Shown in pieces: positions 1-7,284 of a DNA stretch of 31,035 nt. Below the pieces are notes generated by a model, which did not search any database, was not told the origin of the DNA, and worked only from the letters and a program-made list of their open reading frames with translations. The position numbers and the translations under genes were made by a program. Numbering within the stretch: position 1 is the stretch's first letter; each line of letters opens with the position of its first letter. Source of the stretch: Acidobacteriia bacterium UBA6623 (GTDB taxonomy: Bacteria; Acidobacteriota; Terriglobia; Bryobacterales; UBA6623); NCBI GenBank assembly GCA_002433055.1, contig DJHJ01000029.1, forward strand, positions 1 to 31,035. The letters run 5' to 3'.

Positions 1-500
1 TCAATATTCTTGGTCCACTGACAAATCCCGCTGGTGCAGAGGCGCAGGTGGTGGGAGTTTTCTCGGAAAGGTTGGTTCCGCAGATTGCTGAAGTTCTTGC
101 AACACTGGGGGTCCGGCGCGCTTTTGTGGTACACGGTGACGATGGGCTTGATGAAATCACTACAACCACGGGAACTACTATTGCTGAGGTCCGTGACGGA
201 AAGATGACTTCTGGCAAAATTACCTCCACTGACTTTGGGGTTCCTGAGGCTCTATCAGAGGATCTCCGTGGTGGGGATTCTGACACTAATCGAGTAATAG
301 TTGAGGAAGTTTTAGCTGGCATATCAGGTCCTCAGCGAGACATTGTAGTCGTCAATGCCTCGGCTTCCCTAGTTGCTGCTGGTAAAGTTGAAGATTTCAA
401 AGAGGGCGTTGAGGTGGCTGCTCGCTCCATTGATAGTGGTGAAGCTGCTAATCGCTTGCGTCATTTAGCCGAGTTTACAACTAATATTGCTGGGCAATAG
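1..500 (+). CDS. trpD: Anthranilate phosphoribosyltransferase, C-terminal part (5' end outside window)
   Basis: TrpD transfers a phosphoribosyl group from PRPP to anthranilate, the second step of tryptophan synthesis, in the cytoplasm. The frame is open from the window edge (first full codon at 3) and reads NILGPLTNPAGAEAQVVGV, the conserved block of the family's second half. It continues through LGVRRAFVVHGDDGLDEIT, which is the usual VHG-x-DGLDE motif, and a C-terminal ASASLVAAGK helix. About 165 of the roughly 340 residues are present; the PRPP-binding GTGGD region lies upstream, outside the window. It ends at a TAG at 498-500, converging on the symporter gene 19 bases away. No terminator hairpin is visible between them. 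The rest of the trp operon would be expected upstream. Identification is secure from motif content. Confidence 0.93.
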   Translation, partial: NILGPLTNPAGAEAQVVGVFSERLVPQIAEVLATLGVRRAFVVHGDDGLDEITTTTGTTIAEVRDGKMTSGKITSTDFGVPEALSEDLRGGDSDTNRVIVEEVLAGISGPQRDIVVVNASASLVAAGKVEDFKEGVEVAARSIDSGEAANRLRHLAEFTTNIAGQ

Positions 501-519
501 TCGCCCATCAGGCTTTCTA

Positions 520-2061
520 TTACTCGGTACCGGTGTACGTCTTTCCCACCGTCAAAGATTTTAAATCTGGTCGTGCACCTCCAAATAGAACACTTACTAC
601 GTAGCCAACCGAGAATAAGATGCCGTGACTGAAGACTCCAATCAAATAAGGGGTCATTTCGAAGTTAAAACCGGCATCATAACCTAGCTTGCCGGTCAGT
701 ATTGCCCACCCGACGAACATCAAACAGGCAATGATCCCCACATTTGCTCCGAGTTCTGTGGCGCGCTTTGAGAGAAAACCCAGAGCAAACAATCCCAACA
801 TACCGCCGGCGAGCACAGAAACCAAAAGTGCGGCTATTTCGTAGGATGCTGTTGAACGTGTTGAGGTGAGTATAAGAGCAACACCGGTCGCGATCACTCC
901 ACTGACGGATACTGCTGAGCGTCCAAACATTAATTGGACTCGGTCAGATACTTTAGGCCATAGACGAGCGAAATGATCTTTTGTTAAGACTGTTGCAATA
1001 CCGTTGAGATCTCCGCTGACCGATGACATCGCTGATGACAATAGAGCAGCCAATATCAGGCCGACGAGGCCGACTGGAAAATGAGTTGAAATAAAATAAG
1101 GCAGAATTGAATCGGGTTGTCCACTCACCGCCGCTGGGAGATGTTCCCCGGTCAAGTCGTAAAAAGACCAAAGGCTAGAACCGATAGCCCCAAAAGCGAA
1201 CCACATTGGGACGGTGCAAAGAATACCCATCCTGACACCTCGTCGTGCGTCGGAGTCCGATCGTGCTACTAAGTAGCGTTGCACCATATTCTGATCGGTA
1301 CTGTAATAGCGCGTAAACTGTGCTAGTCCGGCAGCGAAGTAGATCCACGCAGTTGGTTCCTCGAAATAGAGGCTGCGTGTACTCCATTCAAGATTGCCAA
1401 TACCGTACTTTCCGGCATTCCATGCGTGTGAGAAAATCGGTCCAATACCTACACCAGCTTCCATCACAATCGTTGCCATGATCAGGAACGCGCCTCCGAT
1501 CATTAGTACACCTTGTACTACCGAGCTCCAGATAGATGCCTCGATACCTCCGATCAAAGTGTAAAGCAGGGTGAATCCTCCTACAGCTATGACGACGATG
1601 TGAAGATTCCATCCTGCGATGACTTCGATTGCGATTGCTGTGGTGTAGAGAGTGTATCCGAGGTCGACGACGCGGTTTATTACGAAACCAACCGAACCAT
1701 AAAGGCGTGATGGGTAGCCAAAGCGTCGCTCGAGATACTCATAGGCACTCATACGAACAACACGTCGATAGAAGGGCACAATGTATTTGGTGACAACAAC
1801 CAGTGTGACTAGCGCAGTCGACATATAGAATAATGACCACCAATCCCGGTCGAAAACTGATCCAGGAGTGGCAACAAAAGTTGCGCTGCTCACAGTCGTT
1901 GCCATCATGGCGAAGCCGACAGCAAAGCCTGGAATTTTACGATTGGCCACGAAGTATTCGGAGGTCGATTTTTGTTTTCGTGCAGTACGGATGCCTATAT
2001 ACGAAACTGCTACGAGATATATAAAAAGTAGGAGGTAATCTATGAATCCAAGTGAAGCCAT
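520..2061 (-). CDS. Sodium:solute symporter (SSS/SSF family)
   Basis: This is a 513-residue integral membrane protein with about 13 hydrophobic helices, the usual size for the solute:sodium symporter family (PutP, SglT, sialic acid and pantothenate transporters). The N-terminus enters the membrane directly (FIDYLLLFIYLVAVSYIGI) and is followed by the polar stretch RKQKSTSEYFVANRKIPG, typical of the family's first loop. The family signature appears as TDQNMVQRYLVARSDSDARRG in the middle, and SSAMSSVSGDLNG matches the helix-8 sodium-site region. It should import a small organic solute with Na+; the substrate cannot be told from sequence. The NHL-repeat gene lies 100 bases upstream on the same strand, so the two may be co-transcribed. 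The ATG start at 2061 has no obvious Shine-Dalgarno sequence. Confidence 0.9.
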   Translation of the reverse strand: MASLGFIDYLLLFIYLVAVSYIGIRTARKQKSTSEYFVANRKIPGFAVGFAMMATTVSSATFVATPGSVFDRDWWSLFYMSTALVTLVVVTKYIVPFYRRVVRMSAYEYLERRFGYPSRLYGSVGFVINRVVDLGYTLYTTAIAIEVIAGWNLHIVVIAVGGFTLLYTLIGGIEASIWSSVVQGVLMIGGAFLIMATIVMEAGVGIGPIFSHAWNAGKYGIGNLEWSTRSLYFEEPTAWIYFAAGLAQFTRYYSTDQNMVQRYLVARSDSDARRGVRMGILCTVPMWFAFGAIGSSLWSFYDLTGEHLPAAVSGQPDSILPYFISTHFPVGLVGLILAALLSSAMSSVSGDLNGIATVLTKDHFARLWPKVSDRVQLMFGRSAVSVSGVIATGVALILTSTRSTASYEIAALLVSVLAGGMLGLFALGFLSKRATELGANVGIIACLMFVGWAILTGKLGYDAGFNFEMTPYLIGVFSHGILFSVGYVVSVLFGGARPDLKSLTVGKTYTGTE

Positions 2062-2161
2062 GTGTTTATGGTTTCTGTACAGAGTTTCAGCGTCGTAACT
2101 GCTCCAGCGATGGTAACTAAACAGTGATGCAGATGTCGAGATCGTCTTCAGGTATTGTCAA

Positions 2162-3208
2162 TCAGATGCGAACATACTTATGGAGAGCAGGGCAATTAGG
2201 GGGTGCCATGTTTAATCGCCCCCCAGCAGACCACACAACTTCACCAACGTAGATACTACCTTCAGAGTCAACACAGATGTCATGAGGTGCAAAAAAGTCG
2301 CCAGGGGTGCCCGGGTTATCCCCGTTGCCCCAACGTGCGACAATCTTACCGTCTGTCGTTAGGATGCTCACGCGGCCTCCTGTGGGATTGGGGCCGGGCT
2401 TCATCCAGGGAAACAGGCCTGCTTTACGTCCAACTTCAGCTACGAAAATGTTGTCATCAGGATCAATGAATATTTGCATCGGACGAGAAACGTGTGTCCA
2501 GTCATTTATAAAATGACCTTCGGGTGAGAAGATTTGGATGCGGCTATTTTCTCGGTCGGCAACGTAGACGAGACCTTTGCTATCAAGTGCTATGCCGTGG
2601 GGCAGGTTGAATTCTCCGTGGCCATCACCTGGTTCCCCCCAAGACAATTGTAATTCTCCTTCCGCCGAAAACTTGTGAACGCGTGCATTGCCATAGCCGT
2701 CTGTGACATAGATAGATCCATCAGAGGCGAGAGCTATGTTAGTTGGATAATTAAAAGGATTACCCCCATGAGTGATCTGACGATAGTCGAAATCTCGCAT
2801 GCCTGTAGCACTGGGTCTTCCGTTACCAAGGGCCATGATCAATTCGCCTTCTGGGGAATATTTGCATACCGTGTGGGCCTCATCATCAGCTAAATAGACC
2901 ATGTCATCTGGACCGATATGAATTCCGTGAGGTCGAGTGAAGGAAACTTCATTCCAACTGTCGACTAGGTTTCCATTGCGGTCAAAGACGACAAGAGGAT
3001 GTGCGCCACGATTAAAGACAAATAGACGATCTTTGGAGTCAACTGCCACCCCAGCGACATCTATAAAATTCCAGTCTTCAGGCATCGTTTCCCACTGTGG
3101 AATGGGACGGTACTGAAACCCCTCAGAACCTACAGTTGGTGGAGGAGTATTCTGAAGTGGATGATTTTCCAAGGCGATGTTGTGGCGTTTTCTCTCTTCA
3201 GTTGTCAT
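2162..3208 (-). CDS. NHL-repeat beta-propeller protein (peptidyl-alpha-hydroxyglycine lyase-like)
   Basis: This is a cytoplasmic-looking protein of 348 residues built from six NHL repeats. Successive blades carry the tell-tale pattern of a GI/GV turn followed by D-x-x-G-x-hydrophobic-x-V-x-D: VAGVAVDSKDRLFVFNRG, RPHGIHIGPDDMVYLADD, NIALASDGSIYVTDGYGN, LPHGIALDSKGLVYVADR, RPMQIFIDPDDNIFVAEV and APHDICVDSEGSIYVGEV. That suggests a closed six-bladed propeller. Related proteins are often annotated as peptidylglycine lyase-like or 6-bladed beta-propeller proteins; no catalytic role is shown here. There is no signal peptide. I chose the ATG at 3208. The frame stays open to a GTG at 3241, which has a weak AGAAG upstream, and to a TTG at 3304, so the N-terminus is uncertain. 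It precedes the symporter gene on the same strand. Confidence 0.82.
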   Translation of the reverse strand: MTTEERKRHNIALENHPLQNTPPPTVGSEGFQYRPIPQWETMPEDWNFIDVAGVAVDSKDRLFVFNRGAHPLVVFDRNGNLVDSWNEVSFTRPHGIHIGPDDMVYLADDEAHTVCKYSPEGELIMALGNGRPSATGMRDFDYRQITHGGNPFNYPTNIALASDGSIYVTDGYGNARVHKFSAEGELQLSWGEPGDGHGEFNLPHGIALDSKGLVYVADRENSRIQIFSPEGHFINDWTHVSRPMQIFIDPDDNIFVAEVGRKAGLFPWMKPGPNPTGGRVSILTTDGKIVARWGNGDNPGTPGDFFAPHDICVDSEGSIYVGEVVWSAGGRLNMAPPNCPALHKYVRI

Positions 3209-3411
3209 GTTCGTTTGGCCTATGTGAGCTAGTTTTGACACATTTGTTTCTCTTCTGTGTTGCAGTAGTGGATCCGTACCTGTGCATGGCGGTGACGATA
3301 GCAAAGTGTAATGCTAATGTCGAGGCAAGAACAGTGGTTCTCTTTTCACTTAATCCGGGATACGACAGGTGATCGGCATATATTGCTTTGACTTCTACAC
3401 AGCCCGTGGGC

Positions 3412-3440
3412 TTGACCGGGCTTGGGGGCAAAGGTAAACT
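3412..3440 (+). promoter_or_regulatory. Candidate sigma-70 promoter of the ilv operon
   Basis: TTGACC (3412-3417) and TAAACT (3435-3440) are separated by exactly 17 bases, a good match to the -35/-10 consensus on the plus strand. Transcription would start near 3447, giving an untranslated leader of about 355 nt before ilvB that contains the leader peptide and attenuator. The stretch 3209-3592 between the divergent NHL gene and the leader peptide otherwise holds no gene I can support. No T-box motif is present. A promoter nearer the leader peptide cannot be excluded. Confidence 0.5.
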
Positions 3441-3592
3441 TAGATTGTGTTGCAGAGAGTGTGACGTAGCGGAAAGTTAAGATGCTGAGAGAGTCAAAGA
3501 GTTGGGAAGTGGCCCGGATGGGGTTGTGTAGACGGGGTGTGTCCTGCTCTGGGTTTGGCAATTCTCTGACGACTTCTGCGGCCGGTCTCTCG

Positions 3593-3670
3593 ATGGACAA
3601 CCCCCGCCTAGCGGTTATTCGCATTAATAACAACTTAATTACTCTTGTCGGTGTACGCAGCCCCGGTTGA
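3593..3670 (+). CDS. ilv operon leader peptide (attenuation peptide)
   Basis: This is a 25-codon open frame (ATG 3593, TGA 3668-3670) just ahead of a rho-independent terminator and ilvB. Nine of its 25 residues are branched-chain amino acids: Leu at codons 6, 15, 18; Val at 8, 19, 21; Ile at 9, 11, 16. The core reads LAVIRINNNLITLVGV. The composition, length and position match the leader peptides that control ilv operons by ribosome stalling in Proteobacteria and Actinobacteria. No good Shine-Dalgarno precedes the ATG. The frame also extends upstream to an ATG at 3482, but the upstream part has no such bias, so I prefer the short form. The peptide probably has no function other than sensing charged Leu, Ile and Val tRNAs. 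Confidence 0.72.
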   Translation: MDNPRLAVIRINNNLITLVGVRSPG

Positions 3671-3738
3671 GGGTTTCTGAGGCAAGATTCAGAGGCCACT
3701 GACCGGGGCATATGATCCGGTTTGGTGGTCTTTTTTTG
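3660..3738 (+). terminator. Transcription attenuator of ilvBNC (antiterminator plus rho-independent terminator)
   Basis: The terminator hairpin pairs 3691-3706 with 3717-3730. Its apical stem is ACCGG (3702-3706) with CCGGT (3717-3721); a G-U pair, one U-U mismatch, one C-G pair and a bulged G follow, then a lower stem. Seven T follow from 3731. The competing hairpin pairs GCCCCGGT (3660-3667) with ACCGGGGC (3702-3709), eight perfect base pairs that use the same bases as the terminator's 5' arm. The upstream arm overlaps the last codons of the leader peptide. A ribosome reaching the stop codon would cover it and allow termination, whereas one stalled earlier at Leu/Ile/Val codons would leave it free and permit read-through into ilvB. 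This geometry is seen directly in the sequence; the mechanism is inferred from classic attenuation. Confidence 0.8.
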
Positions 3739-3802
3739 TTTTAGCCGAGACGAGGAGACTTGTTGTAACCATTTCGGCGAGAGGCGGTAAGGAGAGAAGA
3801 TT

Positions 3803-5533
3803 ATGTCAGTAATGTCGGGTGCACAAATATTACTAGAGAGCTTGATGCGTGAAGATGTCGAAGTAGTATTCGGTTACCCCGGAGGGGTGACTCTGCCGAT
3901 CTATGATGTTCTGTACGATCATCCGCTCAAGCATATTTTGATGAGACATGAGGAGAATGCGAGCTTTGCTGCAGAAGGATATGCCAGAACAACGGGTAAA
4001 GTTGGAGTGTGTATGGCAACTTCTGGTCCGGGTGCAACCAACTTAACCACGGGACTGGTCGATGCTCTAATGGATTCTATTCCAATCGTTGCAATTACGG
4101 GGCAAGTCCCAAGCAAATTGATTGGACGTGATGCATTCCAGGAAGCCGACACATTTGGCATTACACGTGGTGCCACGAAACACAACTACTTGGTCAAAGA
4201 CATCAGTGAGCTAGCAGATACCATTCATGAGGCTTTCTATGTGGCGTCTTCGGGGAGGCCAGGGCCAGTATTGGTCGATACCACAAAAGATGTTCTGATA
4301 GCTAATACTGAGTACCGCCCAGCGATCCAAATCGAGAAGATGCGTGGCTACGAGTTGCGTATTGACCCGACCGACGATGAGGTAGACGAGGCTGTTGAGT
4401 TTCTCTGGCAAGCTGAACGCCCCTATGTCTACGCTGGTGGTGGCATCATTTCATCCGGAGCTTCAGATGAATTGGCTGAATTTGTAGAGTCACTCGATGC
4501 GCCGGTGGCTCTGACTGTGATGGGCTTGGGGGCGATGCCTACGGAACACCCAAATTTCATTAGTATGTTGGGTATGCATGGGAGTTATGCCGCGAATATG
4601 GGAGTGACCGAGTGTGACTTGCTGATTGCACTCGGTGTGAGGTTTGATGACCGCGTTACAGGTCGACTGGACGCCTTTGCCCCTAATGCTCGTGTGCTTC
4701 ATGTGGACATAGACCCTGCTGAGATGGGCAAAAATCGCAGTCCGGATCTCGGAATTGTGGGTGATGTTAAGCATGTTTTACAACGGTTAACGCAGAGGAT
4801 CAAAGAAACCAAAGAAACGCAAGGGAGAAAAAATAAAGAAGCTCGTGGATCATGGAAAGAGCGGATCACTGGCTGGATGCATGAGTACCCCTATAGTTAC
4901 GAACCGAGCAAGAACGAGATCAAACCACAAAAGCTGATCCAAAAGATAGACTCAATTTCAGGTGGTGAGGCTGTCATGTCGGTTGATGTCGGACAACATC
5001 AAATGTGGGCAGCACAATACATGCGTTTTAATGGCCCACGACAGTGGGTTGTTTCTGGTGGACTTGGAGCCATGGGTTTTGGATTGCCGGCGGCACTTGG
5101 AGCGCAAGTTGGGCGCCCAGACAAAGTGGTTTTCGCACTGGTCGGTGACGGAGGCTTCATGATGAGCTTGCCCGAATTGGCGACCATCGCCAGTAATAAA
5201 TTACCAGTGAAGATTATTGTTCTTAACAACGGCACACTTGGGATGGTGCGACAGTGGCAGGAACTTTTCTATGACAAGCGTTATTGTGCTATTGACATGG
5301 ATTGTTTTCCGAATTGTGAATTATTAGGTGCAGCTTTTGGGATCAAGAGTCGTACGGTAGACAAGCCTGGAGATCTTGACGAGGCACTAGATGAAGCCAT
5401 GGCAGAAGAGGGGCCTTTCTTGCTTGATGTGAAGGTGACGCCTGAAGAAAATGTGTTCCCGATGGTTCCTTCCGGAGGGGCGGTTAATGAGATGATCCTT
5501 GAACAACCCAAACCTGTGACGGTGGGAGATTGA
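3803..5533 (+). CDS. ilvB: Acetolactate synthase large (catalytic) subunit
   Basis: This enzyme condenses two pyruvates to acetolactate, or pyruvate with 2-oxobutyrate to acetohydroxybutyrate. It is the first common step of valine, leucine and isoleucine synthesis and needs thiamine diphosphate, Mg2+ and FAD. The 576 residues match the usual length. The N-terminal TPP-binding domain carries the catalytic Glu in RHEE (E50), then ATSGPGATNL (72-81) and AFQEADTFGITR (111-122). The central domain follows. The C-terminal TPP domain has the GDG...NN motif at GDGGF (448-452) and LNNGTLGM (474-481). A Lys/Glu-rich linker around 333-352 is slightly expanded. AAGGAG at 3789-3794 precedes the ATG. It lies downstream of an attenuator and 2 bases from ilvN, so the catalytic and regulatory subunits are co-expressed. 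Confidence 0.97.
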   Translation: MSVMSGAQILLESLMREDVEVVFGYPGGVTLPIYDVLYDHPLKHILMRHEENASFAAEGYARTTGKVGVCMATSGPGATNLTTGLVDALMDSIPIVAITGQVPSKLIGRDAFQEADTFGITRGATKHNYLVKDISELADTIHEAFYVASSGRPGPVLVDTTKDVLIANTEYRPAIQIEKMRGYELRIDPTDDEVDEAVEFLWQAERPYVYAGGGIISSGASDELAEFVESLDAPVALTVMGLGAMPTEHPNFISMLGMHGSYAANMGVTECDLLIALGVRFDDRVTGRLDAFAPNARVLHVDIDPAEMGKNRSPDLGIVGDVKHVLQRLTQRIKETKETQGRKNKEARGSWKERITGWMHEYPYSYEPSKNEIKPQKLIQKIDSISGGEAVMSVDVGQHQMWAAQYMRFNGPRQWVVSGGLGAMGFGLPAALGAQVGRPDKVVFALVGDGGFMMSLPELATIASNKLPVKIIVLNNGTLGMVRQWQELFYDKRYCAIDMDCFPNCELLGAAFGIKSRTVDKPGDLDEALDEAMAEEGPFLLDVKVTPEENVFPMVPSGGAVNEMILEQPKPVTVGD

Positions 5534-5535
5534 TC

Positions 5536-6084
5536 ATGAAGCAACTGATATCTCTACTCATCGAGAATAAGCCAGGTGCCTTGATGCGAGTGACAGGAGT
5601 GTTGACGGCGCGTGGGTACAACATAGAGAGTTTGACGGTGGCTAGAACACTTGACTCGACGCTTTCGAGTATGACGATCGTAGTTGACGTCGATCCAGTG
5701 ATGCAATTTTTGTTGATCAAACAGATCAAGCGGTTGGTTAATGTGGTGGAAGTGACCGATTTGACTGAATCTCGATCTGTATGCGGCGAGATGGCACTTG
5801 TAAAAATAGAGACTACGCCCGAGAAACGTGCAGCCTTACTCAAGGAAATCGACGTTTTTGGTGCCCGTATCGCCAAAACTGATTTGTTGTCTTACACATT
5901 AGAGGCAACTGGAACTAGTGACGAATTGGATTCTTTTATCTCGTTGCTGCATAGCTACGGCACGATTGAAATGATCCGTTCGGGTGCGATAGCAATATCA
6001 GGTTCGTCTACAACGAAATCAGATGATCCCCTTGCGGACATCACTGATAGTAATGGTGAGGCGCAAGAAGCATTGCAAGTGTGA
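5536..6084 (+). CDS. ilvN: Acetolactate synthase small (regulatory) subunit
   Basis: This is the regulatory partner of IlvB; it raises catalytic activity and confers feedback inhibition by valine. The protein of 182 residues begins with an ACT domain: ISLLIENKPGALMRVTG and TARGYNIESLTVARTLD within residues 1-75. The family's second domain follows at about 80-160 (MALVKIETTPEKRAALLKEI and IEMIRSGAIAISG). The C-terminal tail after residue 160 is polar and probably unstructured. I chose the ATG at 5536 rather than the TTG at 5530, because GGGAG at 5524-5528 lies at the right distance and the family starts at this Met. Translation is probably coupled to ilvB, whose stop codon is 2 bases upstream. 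It is inside the attenuator-controlled ilv operon. Confidence 0.95.
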   Translation: MKQLISLLIENKPGALMRVTGVLTARGYNIESLTVARTLDSTLSSMTIVVDVDPVMQFLLIKQIKRLVNVVEVTDLTESRSVCGEMALVKIETTPEKRAALLKEIDVFGARIAKTDLLSYTLEATGTSDELDSFISLLHSYGTIEMIRSGAIAISGSSTTKSDDPLADITDSNGEAQEALQV

Positions 6085-6188
6085 CACTGTATGGCAATGT
6101 AAGCTACAGGATTAACTCCAACAAAGAGTTTGCAATGCAGCACTGACACAACGCGACTAGAATTGAGTAGAAGAAACAGGAGCAATTC

Positions 6189-7184
6189 ATGGCAACTATT
6201 TATTACGAAAAAGATGCTAACCTCGATGACCTTGCGGGGAAGACCGTCGCAATTATCGGGTACGGGAGCCAGGGGCATGCGCATGCCCTAAATCTCAAAG
6301 ACAACGGACTCGATGTCGTTGTAGGACTTTACGAAGGTAGTTCCTCGTGGCCTAAGGCCGAAGCTGACGGACTGAAAGTGATGACTACTGCGGATGCAGC
6401 TAAGACTGGGGATGTGATTATGGTCTTAGTTTCCGATCACCTTCAGCATGATATTTTTGAGCAACAAATTGCCCCTGGCCTGTCAGCCGGGAACACAATA
6501 ATGTTTGCTCATGGGTTTAGTGTTCACTATGGTCAGGTCGAAGCGCCACCAGACGTCGATGTATCCATGATCGCACCGAAGGCACCAGGTCATCGCGTGC
6601 GTGAGCTTTTCACAGAAGGGGTAGGAGTGCCTGGGCTGGTGGCTGTTCATCAAGATGCATCAGGTAATGCAAAACAGCAGGCGTTAGCTTATGGCATGGC
6701 ACTTGGGTGCCTGAAAGCAGGTGTAATCGAGACAACTTTTCAGGAAGAGACAGAGAGTGATTTATTTGGCGAGCAATCCGTTTTGTGCGGTGGCTGCGCA
6801 GAGTTAATCCGAGCAGGTTTCGAGACTCTGGTTGAAGCGGGCTACCAGCCGGAGATCGCATATTTTGAGTGTTTGCATGAGTTAAAGTTAATTGTTGATT
6901 TGGTCTATGAGGGTGGACTCGGTTACATGCGGTATTCCGTTAGTGACACGGCCGAATACGGCGACTATTCACGAGGCTCACGCGTGATTGATGAACGTGT
7001 CCGAGAGAATATGAAGCAAGTACTCGCAGAGGTGCAATCGGGTAAGTTTGCCGATGAGTGGATTGCCGAAAATAAGGCTGGCCGGCAGAAGTTCCTTGAT
7101 ACGCGCAAGGAACAACAAGAACAACTTGTAGAACAAGTTGGGAAAAACCTGCGCGAGATGATGTCTTTTCTCAAAAAGAAATAA
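6189..7184 (+). CDS. ilvC: Ketol-acid reductoisomerase (class I)
   Basis: This enzyme isomerises and reduces acetolactate and acetohydroxybutyrate to dihydroxy acids, the second common step of branched-chain synthesis, using NAD(P)H and Mg2+. The 331 residues fit the short class I form. The Rossmann motif is GYGSQGHAHALNLKDNG (24-40). Active-site residues appear as H108, K131, D191 and E195 (in ESDLFGEQS), E227 and E231 (in YFECLHELK), and S252. The cofactor loop reads GLYEGSSSW (46-54). The Ser residues at 51-53 favour NADPH, but Tyr48 replaces the Arg commonly found there. A CAGGAG-type ribosome site precedes the ATG. It follows ilvN after 104 bases in which I see no convincing terminator, so it probably belongs to the same operon. 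Confidence 0.97.
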   Translation: MATIYYEKDANLDDLAGKTVAIIGYGSQGHAHALNLKDNGLDVVVGLYEGSSSWPKAEADGLKVMTTADAAKTGDVIMVLVSDHLQHDIFEQQIAPGLSAGNTIMFAHGFSVHYGQVEAPPDVDVSMIAPKAPGHRVRELFTEGVGVPGLVAVHQDASGNAKQQALAYGMALGCLKAGVIETTFQEETESDLFGEQSVLCGGCAELIRAGFETLVEAGYQPEIAYFECLHELKLIVDLVYEGGLGYMRYSVSDTAEYGDYSRGSRVIDERVRENMKQVLAEVQSGKFADEWIAENKAGRQKFLDTRKEQQEQLVEQVGKNLREMMSFLKKK

Positions 7185-7191
7185 ATCTCGC

Positions 7192-7228
7192 ATCAGCTTG
7201 CCGTGGCAAAACCTTTGCCGCGGCTGAT
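7192..7228 (+). other. Stable hairpin between ilvC and cimA
   Basis: ATCAGC (7192-7197) pairs with GCTGAT (7223-7228). An inner stem CGTGGCAAA (7202-7210) pairs with TTTGCCGCG (7214-7222) around a 3-base loop, with one G-U pair and a 4-base bulge on the 5' side. No run of T follows, so it is not a classical terminator. It may protect the ilvC mRNA end or tune expression between ilvC and cimA; the role is inferred. Confidence 0.55.
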
Positions 7229-7284
7229 CTAGACACCTCATTGGATGATTAGGCGACATCCGGATGATAGAGAAGGAGTGGAAA

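Noticed and set aside
3346..3711. Open frame of 121 codons on the minus strand opposite the ilv leader
   Set aside because: No ribosome site, low-complexity Arg/Pro/Ser composition, and it is antisense to the leader peptide and terminator that explain the sequence.
3441..3800. T-box riboswitch ahead of ilvB
   Set aside because: The conserved T-box sequence and specifier-loop layout are absent; the leader peptide and competing hairpins explain the region better.
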